Program-made: the position numbers and the translations under genes
Assembly: GCF_000518665.1 (NCBI RefSeq)
Contig: NZ_JAEA01000009.1
Span: forward strand, 62,001-126,000
Reading direction: 5' to 3'
Length of the DNA: 64,000 nucleotides
Origin: Microvirga flocculans ATCC BAA-817
GTDB taxonomy: Bacteria > Pseudomonadota > Alphaproteobacteria > Rhizobiales > Beijerinckiaceae
The notes under the pieces: generated by a model
What the model was told of the DNA's origin: nothing
Databases searched by the model: none
Seen by the model: only the letters and a program-made list of their open reading frames with translations
Part shown: positions 38,931 to 52,113 of the stretch, one piece after another
How positions within the stretch are numbered: position 1 is the first letter of the stretch
Layout: each line of letters opens with the position of its first letter

Positions 38931-39713
38931 TCACAACTCTTTCACGACCCGCGCGAAGGCCAGGACGTCCACTCTTGCCGCGCCGCCGCGCAGCAGGGCG
39001 CGGGAGGCGGCATTGGCCGTGGAGCCGGTGGTCAGCACGTCGTCGATCAGAAGCACCCTCTTGCCCTTCAGCCGCGCCGTCGCCTCCACTGGCACGCGGA
39101 AGGCGCCCTGCAGGTTCTCCTGCCGCTGCGCCTTGGTGAGGCCCACCTGCCGGCGCGTGCGCTTGACGCGGGCGAGCAGGAACGGATCGCAGGGCATGCC
39201 GCTCTGCGCGGAGACGGTTCCGGCGAGCGCCATCGCCTGGTTGAAGCGCCGCCGCCACAGCCGCCAGCGGTGCAGGGGCACGGGGACGATCACGTCCGCC
39301 TCGTCCAGGAGTTCCGCTCCGGCGCGGGCCATCATGGCGCCGAGCGCCCGGGCGAGCTCCAGCCGGTCGTTGTATTTCAGCCGGTGGACGAGGAGGCTGG
39401 CGATCCCGTCATATTCGGCGACGGCGCGGGCGCGCTGAAAGACCGGCGGATCGGCGATGGCTGCGGGCGAGAGCAGGGGCTGGCCCAGATCGACCGCGAA
39501 GGGAATGCCCAACCGCTCGCAGAAGGGGCGCTCGATGAAGCGGATGCCGGACCAGCAGTGAGGGCACAGAGCGTGAGGCTCGCCAGTGGCCGCCTGGCAG
39601 GCGATGCAGGATGGCGGGTAGAGAAGACCCAGGGCCCGGCGCCACAGGGCGCCCGCGCGCCTGCCGAGGCGGGACGGCACTGGCGCGTCGGTGGCGTCGA
39701 AGGGTTCGCTCAT
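38931..39713 (-). CDS. ComF family phosphoribosyltransferase-like protein
   Basis: A 260-residue ComF-family protein. The N-terminal zinc-finger-like pair is CIAC and CPHC, then the phosphoribosyltransferase domain with VPVPLHRWRLWRRRFNQA and the PRPP loop VLLIDDVLTTGST. In competent bacteria ComF takes part in DNA uptake, but its biochemical activity is unproven; here no other competence genes are adjacent. The ATG at 39713 leads directly into the conserved part, divergent from the NDUFAF5-like gene. Confidence 0.9.
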   Translation of the reverse strand: MSEPFDATDAPVPSRLGRRAGALWRRALGLLYPPSCIACQAATGEPHALCPHCWSGIRFIERPFCERLGIPFAVDLGQPLLSPAAIADPPVFQRARAVAEYDGIASLLVHRLKYNDRLELARALGAMMARAGAELLDEADVIVPVPLHRWRLWRRRFNQAMALAGTVSAQSGMPCDPFLLARVKRTRRQVGLTKAQRQENLQGAFRVPVEATARLKGKRVLLIDDVLTTGSTANAASRALLRGGAARVDVLAFARVVKEL

Positions 39714-39850
39714 CGGCCAAGCTTATCCGATGGCCTTCCCCATGGCATCTCCCCGGACGGAGAGCGCAAGGGCCCATCAAGAAACACTTGCAAAAAACTC
39801 TCGCAAAAAACTCTTGGACCTTCGCCCGCACACGCCATATCCAGCGCCTC

Positions 39851-40735
39851 ATGAGCACGCCCCTCGTCTTCGACCGTCCTCTCGTCCGCCGCCGCCTGTC
39901 GCGCGCGCTGCGGCAGGGCTATGCCGACTTCCTGCTCGTCCGCGCCGTCGAGGACCTGGAGGAACGGCTCTCCACCGTCCTGCGGGCCTTCCCGCTCGCC
40001 CTCGACGTGGGAACGCCCACTCCCCTGGCGGCGCAGGCCTTGCGCGCGCAAGGCCGCGCCGAGGCCGTGATCCGCCTGTCGCCTGTGCCGGAGCCCGGAA
40101 GCGTTCTGGGGGACGAGGAGCGCCTGCCTTTTTCCGGCGAGCGCTTCGACCTCGCGGTGTCCCTCCTGGCCCTGCACAGCGTCAACGACCTGCCGGGATC
40201 CCTCGTCCAGATCCGCCGCGCCCTCAAGGGCGACGGGCTGTTCATCGGCGCGCTTCTCGGCGGCAGCACGCTCACCGAGCTGCGCCAGTCCCTGACCCAG
40301 GCCGAAGCGGAGGTGGAGGGCGGGGTGAGCCCCCGCGTCGCCCCTTTCGCGGATCTGCGCGACATCGGCGGGCTGCTCCAGCGCGCGGGCTTTGCCCTGC
40401 CGGTGACGGATTCGGACATCGTGCGGGTGCGCTATGCCCATGCCTTCGCCCTCATGCGGGACCTGCGCCGGATGGGCCTGACAAACGCCCTTCACGACCG
40501 CCGCAGGACTCCCTTGCGTCGCTCGACCCTGATGCGCGCGGCTGAAATCTATGCCGAGCGCTTCGGCGAGCCCGACGGGCGCATTCCGGCGACCTTCGAG
40601 ATCGTCTGGCTTTCGGGCTGGGCGCCGCATGAGAGCCAGCAGAAGCCCCTGAGGCCCGGCTCGGCCAGGATGCGGCTGTCCGATGCCCTGGGCGTCAAGG
40701 AGGGCGCTCCCGCGCAAAAGCCCGGGAAGGCCTGA
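39851..40735 (+). CDS. NDUFAF5-like methyltransferase-fold protein
   Basis: A 294-residue protein that follows mitochondrial NDUFAF5 (which modifies a complex I subunit): SLLALHSVNDLPGSLVQIRR, GDGLFIGALLGGSTLTELRQ, EGGVSPRVAPFADLRDIGGL and SGWAPHESQQKP all align in order. The SAM-binding motif I, normally GxGxG, reads DVGTPTPLAAQ here, so SAM binding may be altered or lost. The ATG at 39851 begins the conserved domain; no clear ribosome site is seen. A role in complex I assembly is inferred from homology. Confidence 0.82.
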   Translation: MSTPLVFDRPLVRRRLSRALRQGYADFLLVRAVEDLEERLSTVLRAFPLALDVGTPTPLAAQALRAQGRAEAVIRLSPVPEPGSVLGDEERLPFSGERFDLAVSLLALHSVNDLPGSLVQIRRALKGDGLFIGALLGGSTLTELRQSLTQAEAEVEGGVSPRVAPFADLRDIGGLLQRAGFALPVTDSDIVRVRYAHAFALMRDLRRMGLTNALHDRRRTPLRRSTLMRAAEIYAERFGEPDGRIPATFEIVWLSGWAPHESQQKPLRPGSARMRLSDALGVKEGAPAQKPGKA

Positions 40736-40811
40736 CCCTCCCTGCCTTGGGCCGGGGCCGGGCCGCTCTATCTTCATTCTCCGATGAGACCGCCTTGGAG
40801 AGGGAAGCGCC

Positions 40812-41177
40812 ATGAAGGAGCCCGGCCCGGATCACCCGATCACCATCACCCCGAACCCGCATCGCATCCGGGTCATGCTCGGCGGCTTCATCGTCGCGGA
40901 GACCACGCAGGCGCTCACCCTGCAGGAAGCGACGCTTCCGCCGGTGTACTACATCCCGCGCGAGGATGTGCGCATGGATCTCCTGGATGCCACCGATCAC
41001 CATACGAACTGTCCGTACAAGGGCAGCGCCTCCTATTTCACCGTGAACGGAGGCGGGCTCGTGCGGGAGAACGCGGCCTGGAGCTACGAAGAGCCGTTTC
41101 CGTCGGTCGCGGCCATCAAGGAGCATCTGGCCTTCTATCCCGAGAAGGTCGACGCCATCGAGGAGTTCAAGGATTAA
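40812..41177 (+). CDS. DUF427 protein
   Basis: A 121-residue DUF427 domain protein. The typical pattern is present: HRIRVMLGGFIVAETTQAL, PPVYYIPREDVRMDLL, HTNCPYKGSASYF and EHLAFYPEKVDA. DUF427 proteins are small beta-fold proteins of unknown function. A GGAG-type ribosome site precedes the ATG. It lies between the NDUFAF5-like and Fe-ADH genes on the same strand with gaps of about 80 bases. Confidence 0.88.
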   Translation: MKEPGPDHPITITPNPHRIRVMLGGFIVAETTQALTLQEATLPPVYYIPREDVRMDLLDATDHHTNCPYKGSASYFTVNGGGLVRENAAWSYEEPFPSVAAIKEHLAFYPEKVDAIEEFKD

Positions 41178-41258
41178 GGCGTTCTCCTAAGGGCGTAAGG
41201 CCTGCGGGTTGCTGGCGTGGCGCGTCCAAGGCAATCTCCGATGATGGAGGAAGCGCTC

Positions 41259-42407
41259 ATGTCGCCGTTCACCTTCAGCACCACGCCCTCTCTCGTCTTC
41301 GGCTCGGGCAGCATCGCGCGCCTCGGCGAGATCGTGGCCCAGCGGCTCGGTCCGCGGGTGGCGCTGGTCACGGATGCCGGGCTCGTGAAGGCGGGGCTCG
41401 TCGCGCCCGCCCTGCATTCGCTCGAAGAGGCCGGGATCGCCGTCGATGTCTTCGATTCGGTCGTGGCCGATCCGCCCGAGGACGTGGTGCTCGCGGCGAT
41501 CGCGCAGGCGCGGGCCTTCGAGGCCCGGGCCGTGATCGGCTTCGGCGGCGGCTCCTCCCTCGATGTGGCAAAGCTCGTGGCGCTGCTCGCGCCGGGCGGC
41601 GAGAACCTCTCCGACATCTATGGCGTCGGCCTTGCGAAAGGGCCGCGGCTGCCGCTGCTCGCCATCCCCACCACGGCGGGCACCGGATCGGAGGTGACGC
41701 CGATCTCCATCGTCACCACCGGCGCGCATGAGAAGAAGGGCGTCGTCTCAGCCCTCATCATTCCCGACATCGCGCTGCTCGATCCCGATCTCACCCTCGG
41801 TCTTCCGCCGCCCGTGACCGCCGCGACCGGCATCGACGCCATGGTCCATGCCATCGAGGCCTATACGTCGGCGAGCCCCAACAACAATCCTGTCTCGAAG
41901 GCGCTCGCGAAGGAGGCCCTGCGGCTTCTGGGTCGCAATATCGAACGCGCGGTGCGGCACGGCCGCGACGGGGAAGCCCGGTCGGCCATGCTGCTGGGCT
42001 CCCTGCTCGCGGGCCAGGCTTTCGCCAATTCGCCCGTCGCCGCCGTGCACGCGCTGGCCTATCCCATCGGCGGCCGTTTCGGCGTGGCGCACGGGCTCTC
42101 GAACGCCCTGGTGCTGCCGCACGTGCTGCGCTTCAACGCCAGCGCCTGCGAGGCGGCCTATGCAGAGCTTGCGCCCCATGCCTTCCCCGAGCTCGAAGGC
42201 CGTGCCACCGCCATGGCTTTCGCCGGGGCGCTGGCCTCCTTGTGCGTGAAGGTGGGCCTTCCGTCGCGCCTGCGCGATGTCGGCATCCCGCATGACGCCG
42301 TGCCGATTCTGGCGGAGGATGCGATGAAGCAGACGCGGCTTCTCGTGAACAATCCGCGCCCGCTCACGGAGAAGGATGCGCGCGCGATCTACGAGGCGGC
42401 CTGGTGA
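41259..42407 (+). CDS. Iron-containing alcohol dehydrogenase
   Basis: A 382-residue NAD(P)-dependent dehydrogenase of the group III (Fe-ADH) family. The coenzyme motif FGGGSSLDVAKLVALL, PTTAGTGSEVT, TGIDAMVHAIEAYTS and the metal-ligand region HALAYPIGGRFGVAHGLSNA are complete. It reduces aldehydes or oxidises alcohols; the physiological substrate is not predictable, although maleylacetate reductase-like or butanol dehydrogenase-like roles are options. The ATG at 41259 has a GGAGG site. Its stop overlaps the thioesterase start (GTGA). Confidence 0.88.
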   Translation: MSPFTFSTTPSLVFGSGSIARLGEIVAQRLGPRVALVTDAGLVKAGLVAPALHSLEEAGIAVDVFDSVVADPPEDVVLAAIAQARAFEARAVIGFGGGSSLDVAKLVALLAPGGENLSDIYGVGLAKGPRLPLLAIPTTAGTGSEVTPISIVTTGAHEKKGVVSALIIPDIALLDPDLTLGLPPPVTAATGIDAMVHAIEAYTSASPNNNPVSKALAKEALRLLGRNIERAVRHGRDGEARSAMLLGSLLAGQAFANSPVAAVHALAYPIGGRFGVAHGLSNALVLPHVLRFNASACEAAYAELAPHAFPELEGRATAMAFAGALASLCVKVGLPSRLRDVGIPHDAVPILAEDAMKQTRLLVNNPRPLTEKDARAIYEAAW

Positions 42408-42850
42408 CGAGCGCCATGTCCGACCGTCCCGCGCGCCTCGACCGTTCCGCCTTCCGGCACTTTCGCCCCGTCGCCACCCGATGGATGGACAACGACGCCT
42501 ACGGGCACGTGAACAACGTGCATTACTATTCGTATTTCGACACGGCGGTGAACGCCTGGCTCATCGAGAAGGGTTTGCTCGCGATCGCCGGAAGCCCCGT
42601 CATCGGGCTCGTGGTCGAATCGGGCTGCACCTATTTCGAGAGCGTCGCCTTTCCCGAGGCGCTGGAGGCGGGAATCGCGGTCGCCCATCTCGGACGCTCC
42701 TCGGTGCGCTACCGGATCGGCATTTTCCGGCAGGACGCGCGCCTGCCGGCGGCGCAGGGGCATTTCGTCCATGTCTATGTGGACCGCGCCACCCAGCGGC
42801 CGGTGGCGATTTCGCCCGAGACCCGCAGGGCCCTCAGCGAACTCGCCTGA
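42404..42850 (+). CDS. 4-hydroxybenzoyl-CoA thioesterase family protein
   Basis: A 148-residue acyl-CoA thioesterase of the hot-dog fold. The active-site stretch RWMDNDAYGHVNNVHYYSYF contains the catalytic aspartate of 4HBT enzymes. The start is GTG at 42404, overlapping the Fe-ADH stop with a GAGGCGG ribosome site; an ATG at 42416 is the alternative. Co-translation with the dehydrogenase suggests a shared acyl or aldehyde pathway. The 3' end overlaps the convergent EamA gene by 17 bases. Confidence 0.88.
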   Translation: MTSAMSDRPARLDRSAFRHFRPVATRWMDNDAYGHVNNVHYYSYFDTAVNAWLIEKGLLAIAGSPVIGLVVESGCTYFESVAFPEALEAGIAVAHLGRSSVRYRIGIFRQDARLPAAQGHFVHVYVDRATQRPVAISPETRRALSELA

Positions 42851-43763
42851 GCCGTCCGCTCAGCGACACCAGCGCGACGCCCGTCATCACCACCGCGCCG
42901 CCGGTCAGCTCGCGCCAGCCGATGCTTTCATCGAGAAACAGCACCGCCATGATGGTTGTCCAGATCGGCACGAGATAGCCCACCATCGAGGCGCGGGTCG
43001 GGCCGGTGCGGTGGATCAGGTGCATGAAGAGCAGGATCGGCAGGGCCGTGGACAGGACGCCCAGCGCCAGGAGCGGCGCGAGGCGCGAGGGCACGGACGC
43101 AAAAGCGTCGGGACCGACGACGGTGAGGGCGAGCAGCGACGCGACGAGCCCCGAGCAGATCTGCTGGCCGAGGGCCATCCTGGCCGGGACCGCCTGTCTG
43201 ACGGTCCGGACATAGATGTTCGCGCTCGCATAGCTGAAGGCGACCGCCACCATGATGAGCACGCCGGTGGCGTCGATGCCGCTGTCGGGGAGGGCGGCGG
43301 GACCGATCAGGATGCCCATGCCGGCAAAGCCGACGAGAACGCCTGCCAGCCGTTGCGGCGTGAGCCGCTCGTCGGCAAATAGGAGATGCGAGAGCGTGGC
43401 GACGATGAGCGGCGACGAGGCCTGGATCATGCCGGCGGGGGCGGTGGGAATCCGTGTCAGCGCATAGGCGATCAGCACGTTCGGCAGCCAGCCATTGAGA
43501 GTGCCCAGCACGGCCCAGATCCGCCATTCATGGCGCTGCGGCAGAATGCTCTTGCCCTGGATGGCGAACCACAGGGCCAGCGATGCGGCTCCGATCAGCC
43601 CGCGCATGGCCGCCAGCACGAAGGGGCTCAAATTCCCGCTCAGCTTCACGAGAAGGAGCGAACTGCCCCACAGGAACGAGCAGATCAGGAGATTGGAAAG
43701 GACGAAGGCGGCGGTGGGGGCGGCAGGCATCGCCGCCACGGTTCCGGCATGCGGGGCGGACAT
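42834..43763 (-). CDS. EamA/DMT-superfamily transporter
   Basis: A 309-residue ten-helix transporter of the drug/metabolite family. First EamA repeat SNLLICSFLWGSSLLLVKLS; second repeat GVLIMVAVAFSYASANIYVR; conserved GYLVPIWTTIMAVLFLDESI at the end. It probably exports small metabolites; the substrate is unknown. It follows mutT on the minus strand by 9 bases, and overlaps the thioesterase gene at its 3' end. The sequence differs clearly from the EamA gene at 13.7 kb. Confidence 0.85.
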   Translation of the reverse strand: MSAPHAGTVAAMPAAPTAAFVLSNLLICSFLWGSSLLLVKLSGNLSPFVLAAMRGLIGAASLALWFAIQGKSILPQRHEWRIWAVLGTLNGWLPNVLIAYALTRIPTAPAGMIQASSPLIVATLSHLLFADERLTPQRLAGVLVGFAGMGILIGPAALPDSGIDATGVLIMVAVAFSYASANIYVRTVRQAVPARMALGQQICSGLVASLLALTVVGPDAFASVPSRLAPLLALGVLSTALPILLFMHLIHRTGPTRASMVGYLVPIWTTIMAVLFLDESIGWRELTGGAVVMTGVALVSLSGRLRRVR

Positions 43764-43772
43764 GGACGCGAC

Positions 43773-44186
43773 TCAGGGGCCGACGAGGTCGATGAGGAAG
43801 GGGATCAGCGGCTCGTCGGCCGGAGGCATGGGGTAGCTGCGCAGGTCCTGCGGCTTCACCCATGCGAGCGCCTGCCCTTCGAGCGGCTGCACGAAGCCCT
43901 CCCAGCGGCGGCAGACATAGAGCGGCATGAGCAGGTGGAAGGTCTCATAGGCAAAGCTCGCGAAGGTCAGCGGCGCGAGGCAGGGCTCCTTCACGGCGAT
44001 CCCGAGTTCTTCCCGCAGCTCCCGGATCAGGGTCTCTTCCGGCCGCTCGCCCGGCTCCACCTTGCCGCCGGGAAATTCCCACAGCCCGGCCAGCTGCTTT
44101 CCCTCCGGGCGCTGCGCCAGGAGGATGCGGTTGTCCGTGTCGATCAGGGCGACGGCAACGACGAGGGTGAGCTTGAGAGGGGGCAC
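43773..44186 (-). CDS. mutT: MutT-type 8-oxo-dGTP diphosphatase
   Basis: A 137-residue Nudix hydrolase that removes oxidised GTP from the nucleotide pool. The full Nudix box GX5EX7REUXEEXGU lies at residues 41-63 (GKVEPGERPEETLIRELREE). The start is GTG at 44186, immediately before the conserved domain; the ribosome site is weak. The gene lies close to argJ on the same strand, but a plus-strand secreted-protein gene separates them. Confidence 0.88.
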   Translation of the reverse strand: MPPLKLTLVVAVALIDTDNRILLAQRPEGKQLAGLWEFPGGKVEPGERPEETLIRELREELGIAVKEPCLAPLTFASFAYETFHLLMPLYVCRRWEGFVQPLEGQALAWVKPQDLRSYPMPPADEPLIPFLIDLVGP

Positions 44187-44266
44187 GATCAGGCTGCTTC
44201 GGTTGGGTAGAGCTCGGCGAAGGCCGCTCTCATAGCGTGCTTTCTCTCACAAGCGAACAGATTTCC

Positions 44267-44283
44267 TACGCTTGACAAGCGTA
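44267..44283. promoter_or_regulatory. Perfect 17-base palindrome overlapping a -35-like TTGACA
   Basis: TACGCTTG-A-CAAGCGTA: two perfect eight-base arms around one base. TTGACA (44272-44277) lies in its centre. This looks like an operator upstream of the secreted-protein gene at 44333, or between it and divergent mutT. Confidence 0.45.
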
Positions 44284-44332
44284 ACAACAGAACACAACCT
44301 GGAGGAGAATAATCACAACCTCGGGGCTTCTC

Positions 44333-44719
44333 TTGGAACAAGTGACAAAGCTATCCTTCTGTCTGATTACCAGTGCTGTCCTCCTGTTTCCGATGCAGTC
44401 GCAGGCGCAGGATTGCGTCGTCCCGCCGACCTACATCAACGGCTATCGCTCAGAGGTCGAAGGCACGATGACGATCAAGGCCGGCAAAGGCTGCGGCTTC
44501 GGCATGAATGGCATCGAAGGGGCCATCGACGAGGCTGTCATCGTCCAGAAGCCGAAATTCGGCGTAGCGGGTGTACGCGGTCTCATGCCCTTTTACGTGG
44601 CCAAGCCGGGCTATCAGGGCGATGACGAATTTTCGTACGCTTTCATCGGAACAGACCGCCATGGCGGCCCGATGCGCGTGACGGTCAAGCGCAAGGTCAC
44701 GGTCGTCCCGAGCCTTTGA
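44333..44719 (+). CDS. Secreted protein of unknown function (128 aa)
   Basis: A 128-residue exported protein with a signal peptide (TKLSFCLITSAVLLFPMQSQAQ) and a beta-rich domain containing GKGCGFGMNGIEG and GYQGDDEFSYAFIGTDRHGG, a pattern like small Ig-like/cadherin-like domains. The start is uncertain: TTG at 44333 with a GGGG site, or GTG at 44342; a better GGAGGAG (44301-44307) is too far away. Its stop TGA abuts the argJ stop, forming TGATCA. The gene interrupts the argJ-mutT gene order. Confidence 0.68.
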   Translation: MEQVTKLSFCLITSAVLLFPMQSQAQDCVVPPTYINGYRSEVEGTMTIKAGKGCGFGMNGIEGAIDEAVIVQKPKFGVAGVRGLMPFYVAKPGYQGDDEFSYAFIGTDRHGGPMRVTVKRKVTVVPSL

Positions 44720-45961
44720 TCAGCTCCGGTAATCGCCGTTGATTTCCACGTAAGCCTTGGTGAGGTCGCAGGTCCAGACTGTGGCCTCGCCGCGTCCGAG
44801 GCCCAAGTCGACGCGGATCGTGATGTCGTCGCCCTTCATGTAGGCGGAAGTCTTCGCCTCGCTGTATTCCGGGTCCCGCGCGCCCTTCACCGCCACGCGG
44901 ATATCGCCGAACCAGATGGCGAGCTTGTCCCGCTCGGCCTGTTCGCCGGCCTTTCCGACCGCCATCACCACGCGGCCCCAGTTGGCGTCCTCGCCCGCCA
45001 CGGCGGTCTTCACCAGCGGCGAGTTGGCGATCGCCATGGCGATGCGCTTGGCGGAGGTTGCGCCGGTGGCCCCGGTGACCTTCACGGTGACGAACTTGCG
45101 CGCGCCCTCGCCGTCGCGGGCGACCTGCTGGGCGAGGTCGCAGAGGAGGCTTTCGAGCGCTGCCCGGAACTCCTTCAGGCGGCGGTCGCTTGGCAGCGAG
45201 ATCGTGGGCGCGCCCTTCGCGGCGGCGGTGCCGGTCGCGAAGAAGAGCAGCGTGTCGGAGGTCGAGGTGTCGCTGTCCACCGTCACGCAGTTGAAGCTCT
45301 TGTCCGCGCCCTTCTTCAGCAGGGCCTGGAGCACCGGCGCGGCGATGGGGGCATCGGTAAAGACGAAGGAGAGCATGGTCGCCATGTCGGGGGCGATCAT
45401 GCCCGCGCCCTTGGCGATGCCGTTGAGCGTCACCTCGACGCCGCCGATCCTGGCCGTGCGGGTCGCCACCTTCGGGAAGGTGTCGGTGGTCATGATGGCC
45501 CTGGCCGCCTCGGTCCAGCCGGTGGGCTTCGCCTTCTTCTCGCAGGCTGCGAGCACGCCCTCGAACTTCGTGGCGTCGAGGGGCTCGCCGATGACGCCCG
45601 TGGAGGCGATAAAGACCTGCGAGGGTCGGCAGCCTGCCGCGGCGGCGGCGATATCGGCGGTGAGCTTCACCGCTTCCGCGCCCTTCTTGCCGGTGAAGGC
45701 ATTGGCGTTGCCCGAGTTCACCACGAGCGCCCGGGCCGTGCCCTTGCCTAAGTTCTTGCGGCACCAGTCGACCGGTGCGGAGGGGCATTTGGAGCGGGTG
45801 AAGACGCCCGCCACGGCCGTGTCCTTCGGCAGGGTCACGTAAAGCACGTCCGTCCGGTTCTTGTATCGGATGCCGGCCTCCGCGGTCGCGATCCTCACGC
45901 CCTCGAGGGCGGGAAGCGTCGGAAACGACTTGGGTGCGAGCGGGGACACGGTTTTGGACAT
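44720..45961 (-). CDS. argJ: Glutamate N-acetyltransferase/amino-acid acetyltransferase
   Basis: Bifunctional ornithine acetyltransferase of the cyclic arginine pathway. The 413-residue precursor is self-cleaved before T195 in [16 protein letters not shown] to give the alpha and beta chains. Other family stretches include [15 protein letters not shown] and [16 protein letters not shown]. The start at 45961 lacks a good ribosome site. It follows the parvulin gene on the minus strand, across a terminator. Confidence 0.95.
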   Translation of the reverse strand: MSKTVSPLAPKSFPTLPALEGVRIATAEAGIRYKNRTDVLYVTLPKDTAVAGVFTRSKCPSAPVDWCRKNLGKGTARALVVNSGNANAFTGKKGAEAVKLTADIAAAAAGCRPSQVFIASTGVIGEPLDATKFEGVLAACEKKAKPTGWTEAARAIMTTDTFPKVATRTARIGGVEVTLNGIAKGAGMIAPDMATMLSFVFTDAPIAAPVLQALLKKGADKSFNCVTVDSDTSTSDTLLFFATGTAAAKGAPTISLPSDRRLKEFRAALESLLCDLAQQVARDGEGARKFVTVKVTGATGATSAKRIAMAIANSPLVKTAVAGEDANWGRVVMAVGKAGEQAERDKLAIWFGDIRVAVKGARDPEYSEAKTSAYMKGDDITIRVDLGLGRGEATVWTCDLTKAYVEINGDYRS

Positions 45962-46090
45962 GGAGGAACCCGGAAGGAGCTGTTGGGATACGACGTTGCG
46001 ACCGCGACCTGTGGTTTTTTAAGGCTTTTTGTCAAGTGCAAGCTTCACCGAAGGTCATGGTGAAGGTTCGGCGAGAAGCCGCGGCAACGA

Positions 46091-46113
46091 AAAGGGCGGC
46101 CCGAAGGCCGCCC
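46091..46113 (-). terminator. Terminator after the parvulin gene
   Basis: Minus strand GGGCGGCC-TTCG-GGCCGCCC followed by TTTTCG. Perfect eight-base-pair stem with a stable TTCG loop, 28 bases beyond the stop codon. Confidence 0.85.
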
Positions 46114-46140
46114 CTGAAGGTCGTGCCGGTCGAAGAGCGC

Positions 46141-47043
46141 TCAGGGCTGCTTCTGTTCGACGAGGTTGCCCTTGTCGTCCAGGCGCTCGACCTTGGCGTT
46201 CTTGCGCAGGTTCAGGATCAGGTCCTGCTGCGCCTTGCGGGCGAGATAGGCCTCCACCTGGTCCTTGGTCTCCTCGAAGGTCGGGGCCGGCTTGGTGCGC
46301 TTCTCCTCGACCTTGATCACGTGCCAGCCGAACTGGCTCTTGACGGGATCGGAGATCTGGCCGGGCTCGAGCTTGAAGGCAGCCTCGGCGAAGGGTTCCA
46401 CCATGCGGTCCTTGGTGAAGAAGCCGAGATCGCCGCCGTCGGTCTTGGAGCCGGGGTCCTTGGAGACCTCGCCGGCCACCTTGGCGAAGTCCTCGCCACC
46501 CTTCACCCGAGTCGCGATCTTCTTGGCCTCGTCCTCGTTGTCCACCAGGATGTGGCGGGCGCGGACCTCCTGCTCGGCAGGCACGCTCTTGACCGTCTCG
46601 TCATAGAGCTTGCGGGTCGCCTCGGGGGTGATGGCCTTCTTGGCTTCCTGCTCGAGATAGGTGTCGAGCAGGGTCTTGTCCCGGTTATAGGCGAGCTTGC
46701 GGGCGAAATCCGCGCCGCTGCCCACCTTCGCCGCCTCGGCCGCCTTGGCGCCGAGCTTCAGGTCGATCATGTAGCCGGTGAGAAGCTCGCGCTTCTGCTC
46801 CTCGGGCACGTTCGGCATCTGGAGGGCCGGATCCTCGGCGGCGATGGAAAGGTCCCCTTCCGTAATCTCGATGCCGTTGACCCGGGCGATCACCTTGGCC
46901 GGATCGACGGCGGGAACGGCCGCCGGCGATGTGGCCGGAGCCGAGGCCGGGGCGGGGGTCTGGGCGAGGGCGGCGCCCGCCATGAGGGGCAGGGCGGCGC
47001 CGAGGGTCAGAAGGCTTTTCCGAAGCGTGAGGGAACGGGACAT
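46141..47043 (-). CDS. Periplasmic parvulin-type peptidylprolyl isomerase
   Basis: A 300-residue exported foldase: signal peptide (residues 1-27, SLLTLGAALPLMAGAALAQ), an Ala/Pro-rich linker, a SurA-like N-domain, then a parvulin domain (EQEVRARHILVDNEDEAKKI; GGDLGFFTKDRMVEPFAEAA; SQFGWHVIKVEE). It assists folding of periplasmic or outer-membrane proteins. The ATG at 47043 has AGAGGAAA upstream; the longer frame adds seven codons without support. Divergent from secA. Confidence 0.92.
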   Translation of the reverse strand: MSRSLTLRKSLLTLGAALPLMAGAALAQTPAPASAPATSPAAVPAVDPAKVIARVNGIEITEGDLSIAAEDPALQMPNVPEEQKRELLTGYMIDLKLGAKAAEAAKVGSGADFARKLAYNRDKTLLDTYLEQEAKKAITPEATRKLYDETVKSVPAEQEVRARHILVDNEDEAKKIATRVKGGEDFAKVAGEVSKDPGSKTDGGDLGFFTKDRMVEPFAEAAFKLEPGQISDPVKSQFGWHVIKVEEKRTKPAPTFEETKDQVEAYLARKAQQDLILNLRKNAKVERLDDKGNLVEQKQP

Positions 47044-47150
47044 AGAATTTCCTCTGGTGAGCATGATCGCCCACGGACAGCGACGAACAGATGGCCGAAT
47101 GTGTTTACGTTTGCAAGTGATGGCTTATTTATGTCACAGCATCGCCACTC

Positions 47151-47172
47151 GCCGGGGCCGGCCGGCCCCGGC
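47151..47172. promoter_or_regulatory. Perfect 22-base GC palindrome upstream of secA
   Basis: GCCGGGGCCGG/CCGGCCCCGGC is a perfect inverted repeat without spacer in the parvulin-secA divergent region, followed by GGGGCTTT. It may be an attenuator, protein-binding site or part of a terminator-like structure. Confidence 0.35.
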
Positions 47173-47288
47173 GGGGCTTTAAGGCCGTGCCAATCGGGCA
47201 CAGTCTTTAAGGTGCACTCTGGCATAATTAGGTCTATAAGGCGGCCCAAACGCCCCCTGACCTCTTCTGGAATTTTCGAAGGCTCTCG

Positions 47289-50099
<2,811 letters not shown>

Positions 50100-50127
50100 G
50101 GCGGAAGCCCAAGACAAAAAGCGAAAG

Positions 50128-50153
50128 AGCCCGGCCGTCGCGCCGGGCTTTTT
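50128..50153 (+). terminator. Terminator after secA
   Basis: AGCCCGGC (50128-50135) pairs with GCCGGGCT (50142-50149), followed by TTTTT including the last stem base. Confidence 0.85.
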
Positions 50154-50303
50154 CTGTGGCGCAACTTGCGCATCTGTAACACGCAGATCGCCGCAAGGCG
50201 GGCGTCCGACGAGCGCCGGACAGTTTGCCCCGTCCGGAACGCTCGCCGCCGGGCGCGAGCCGTGCCATAAGGCCGCCGCAACTCCTCCAAGCTTTCAAAA
50301 ATC

Positions 50304-51926
<1,623 letters not shown>

Positions 51927-52113
51927 TCATTGGTGAGGAAGACAGCGCATCGTTCTTTCTGCGTCGGCATCCTTTCCGCGCAGGACGGGATGGCCCGCGT
52001 CATGCAAGCATCAGGCAAGCATCGGCCCGTAGAGTGAGATCACAACCATTTCTGAAGAAAGATGTGGCACAGCCTGCCCGTCTTTCTCTTCTCACTCTAC
52101 GGATCGAAACATT

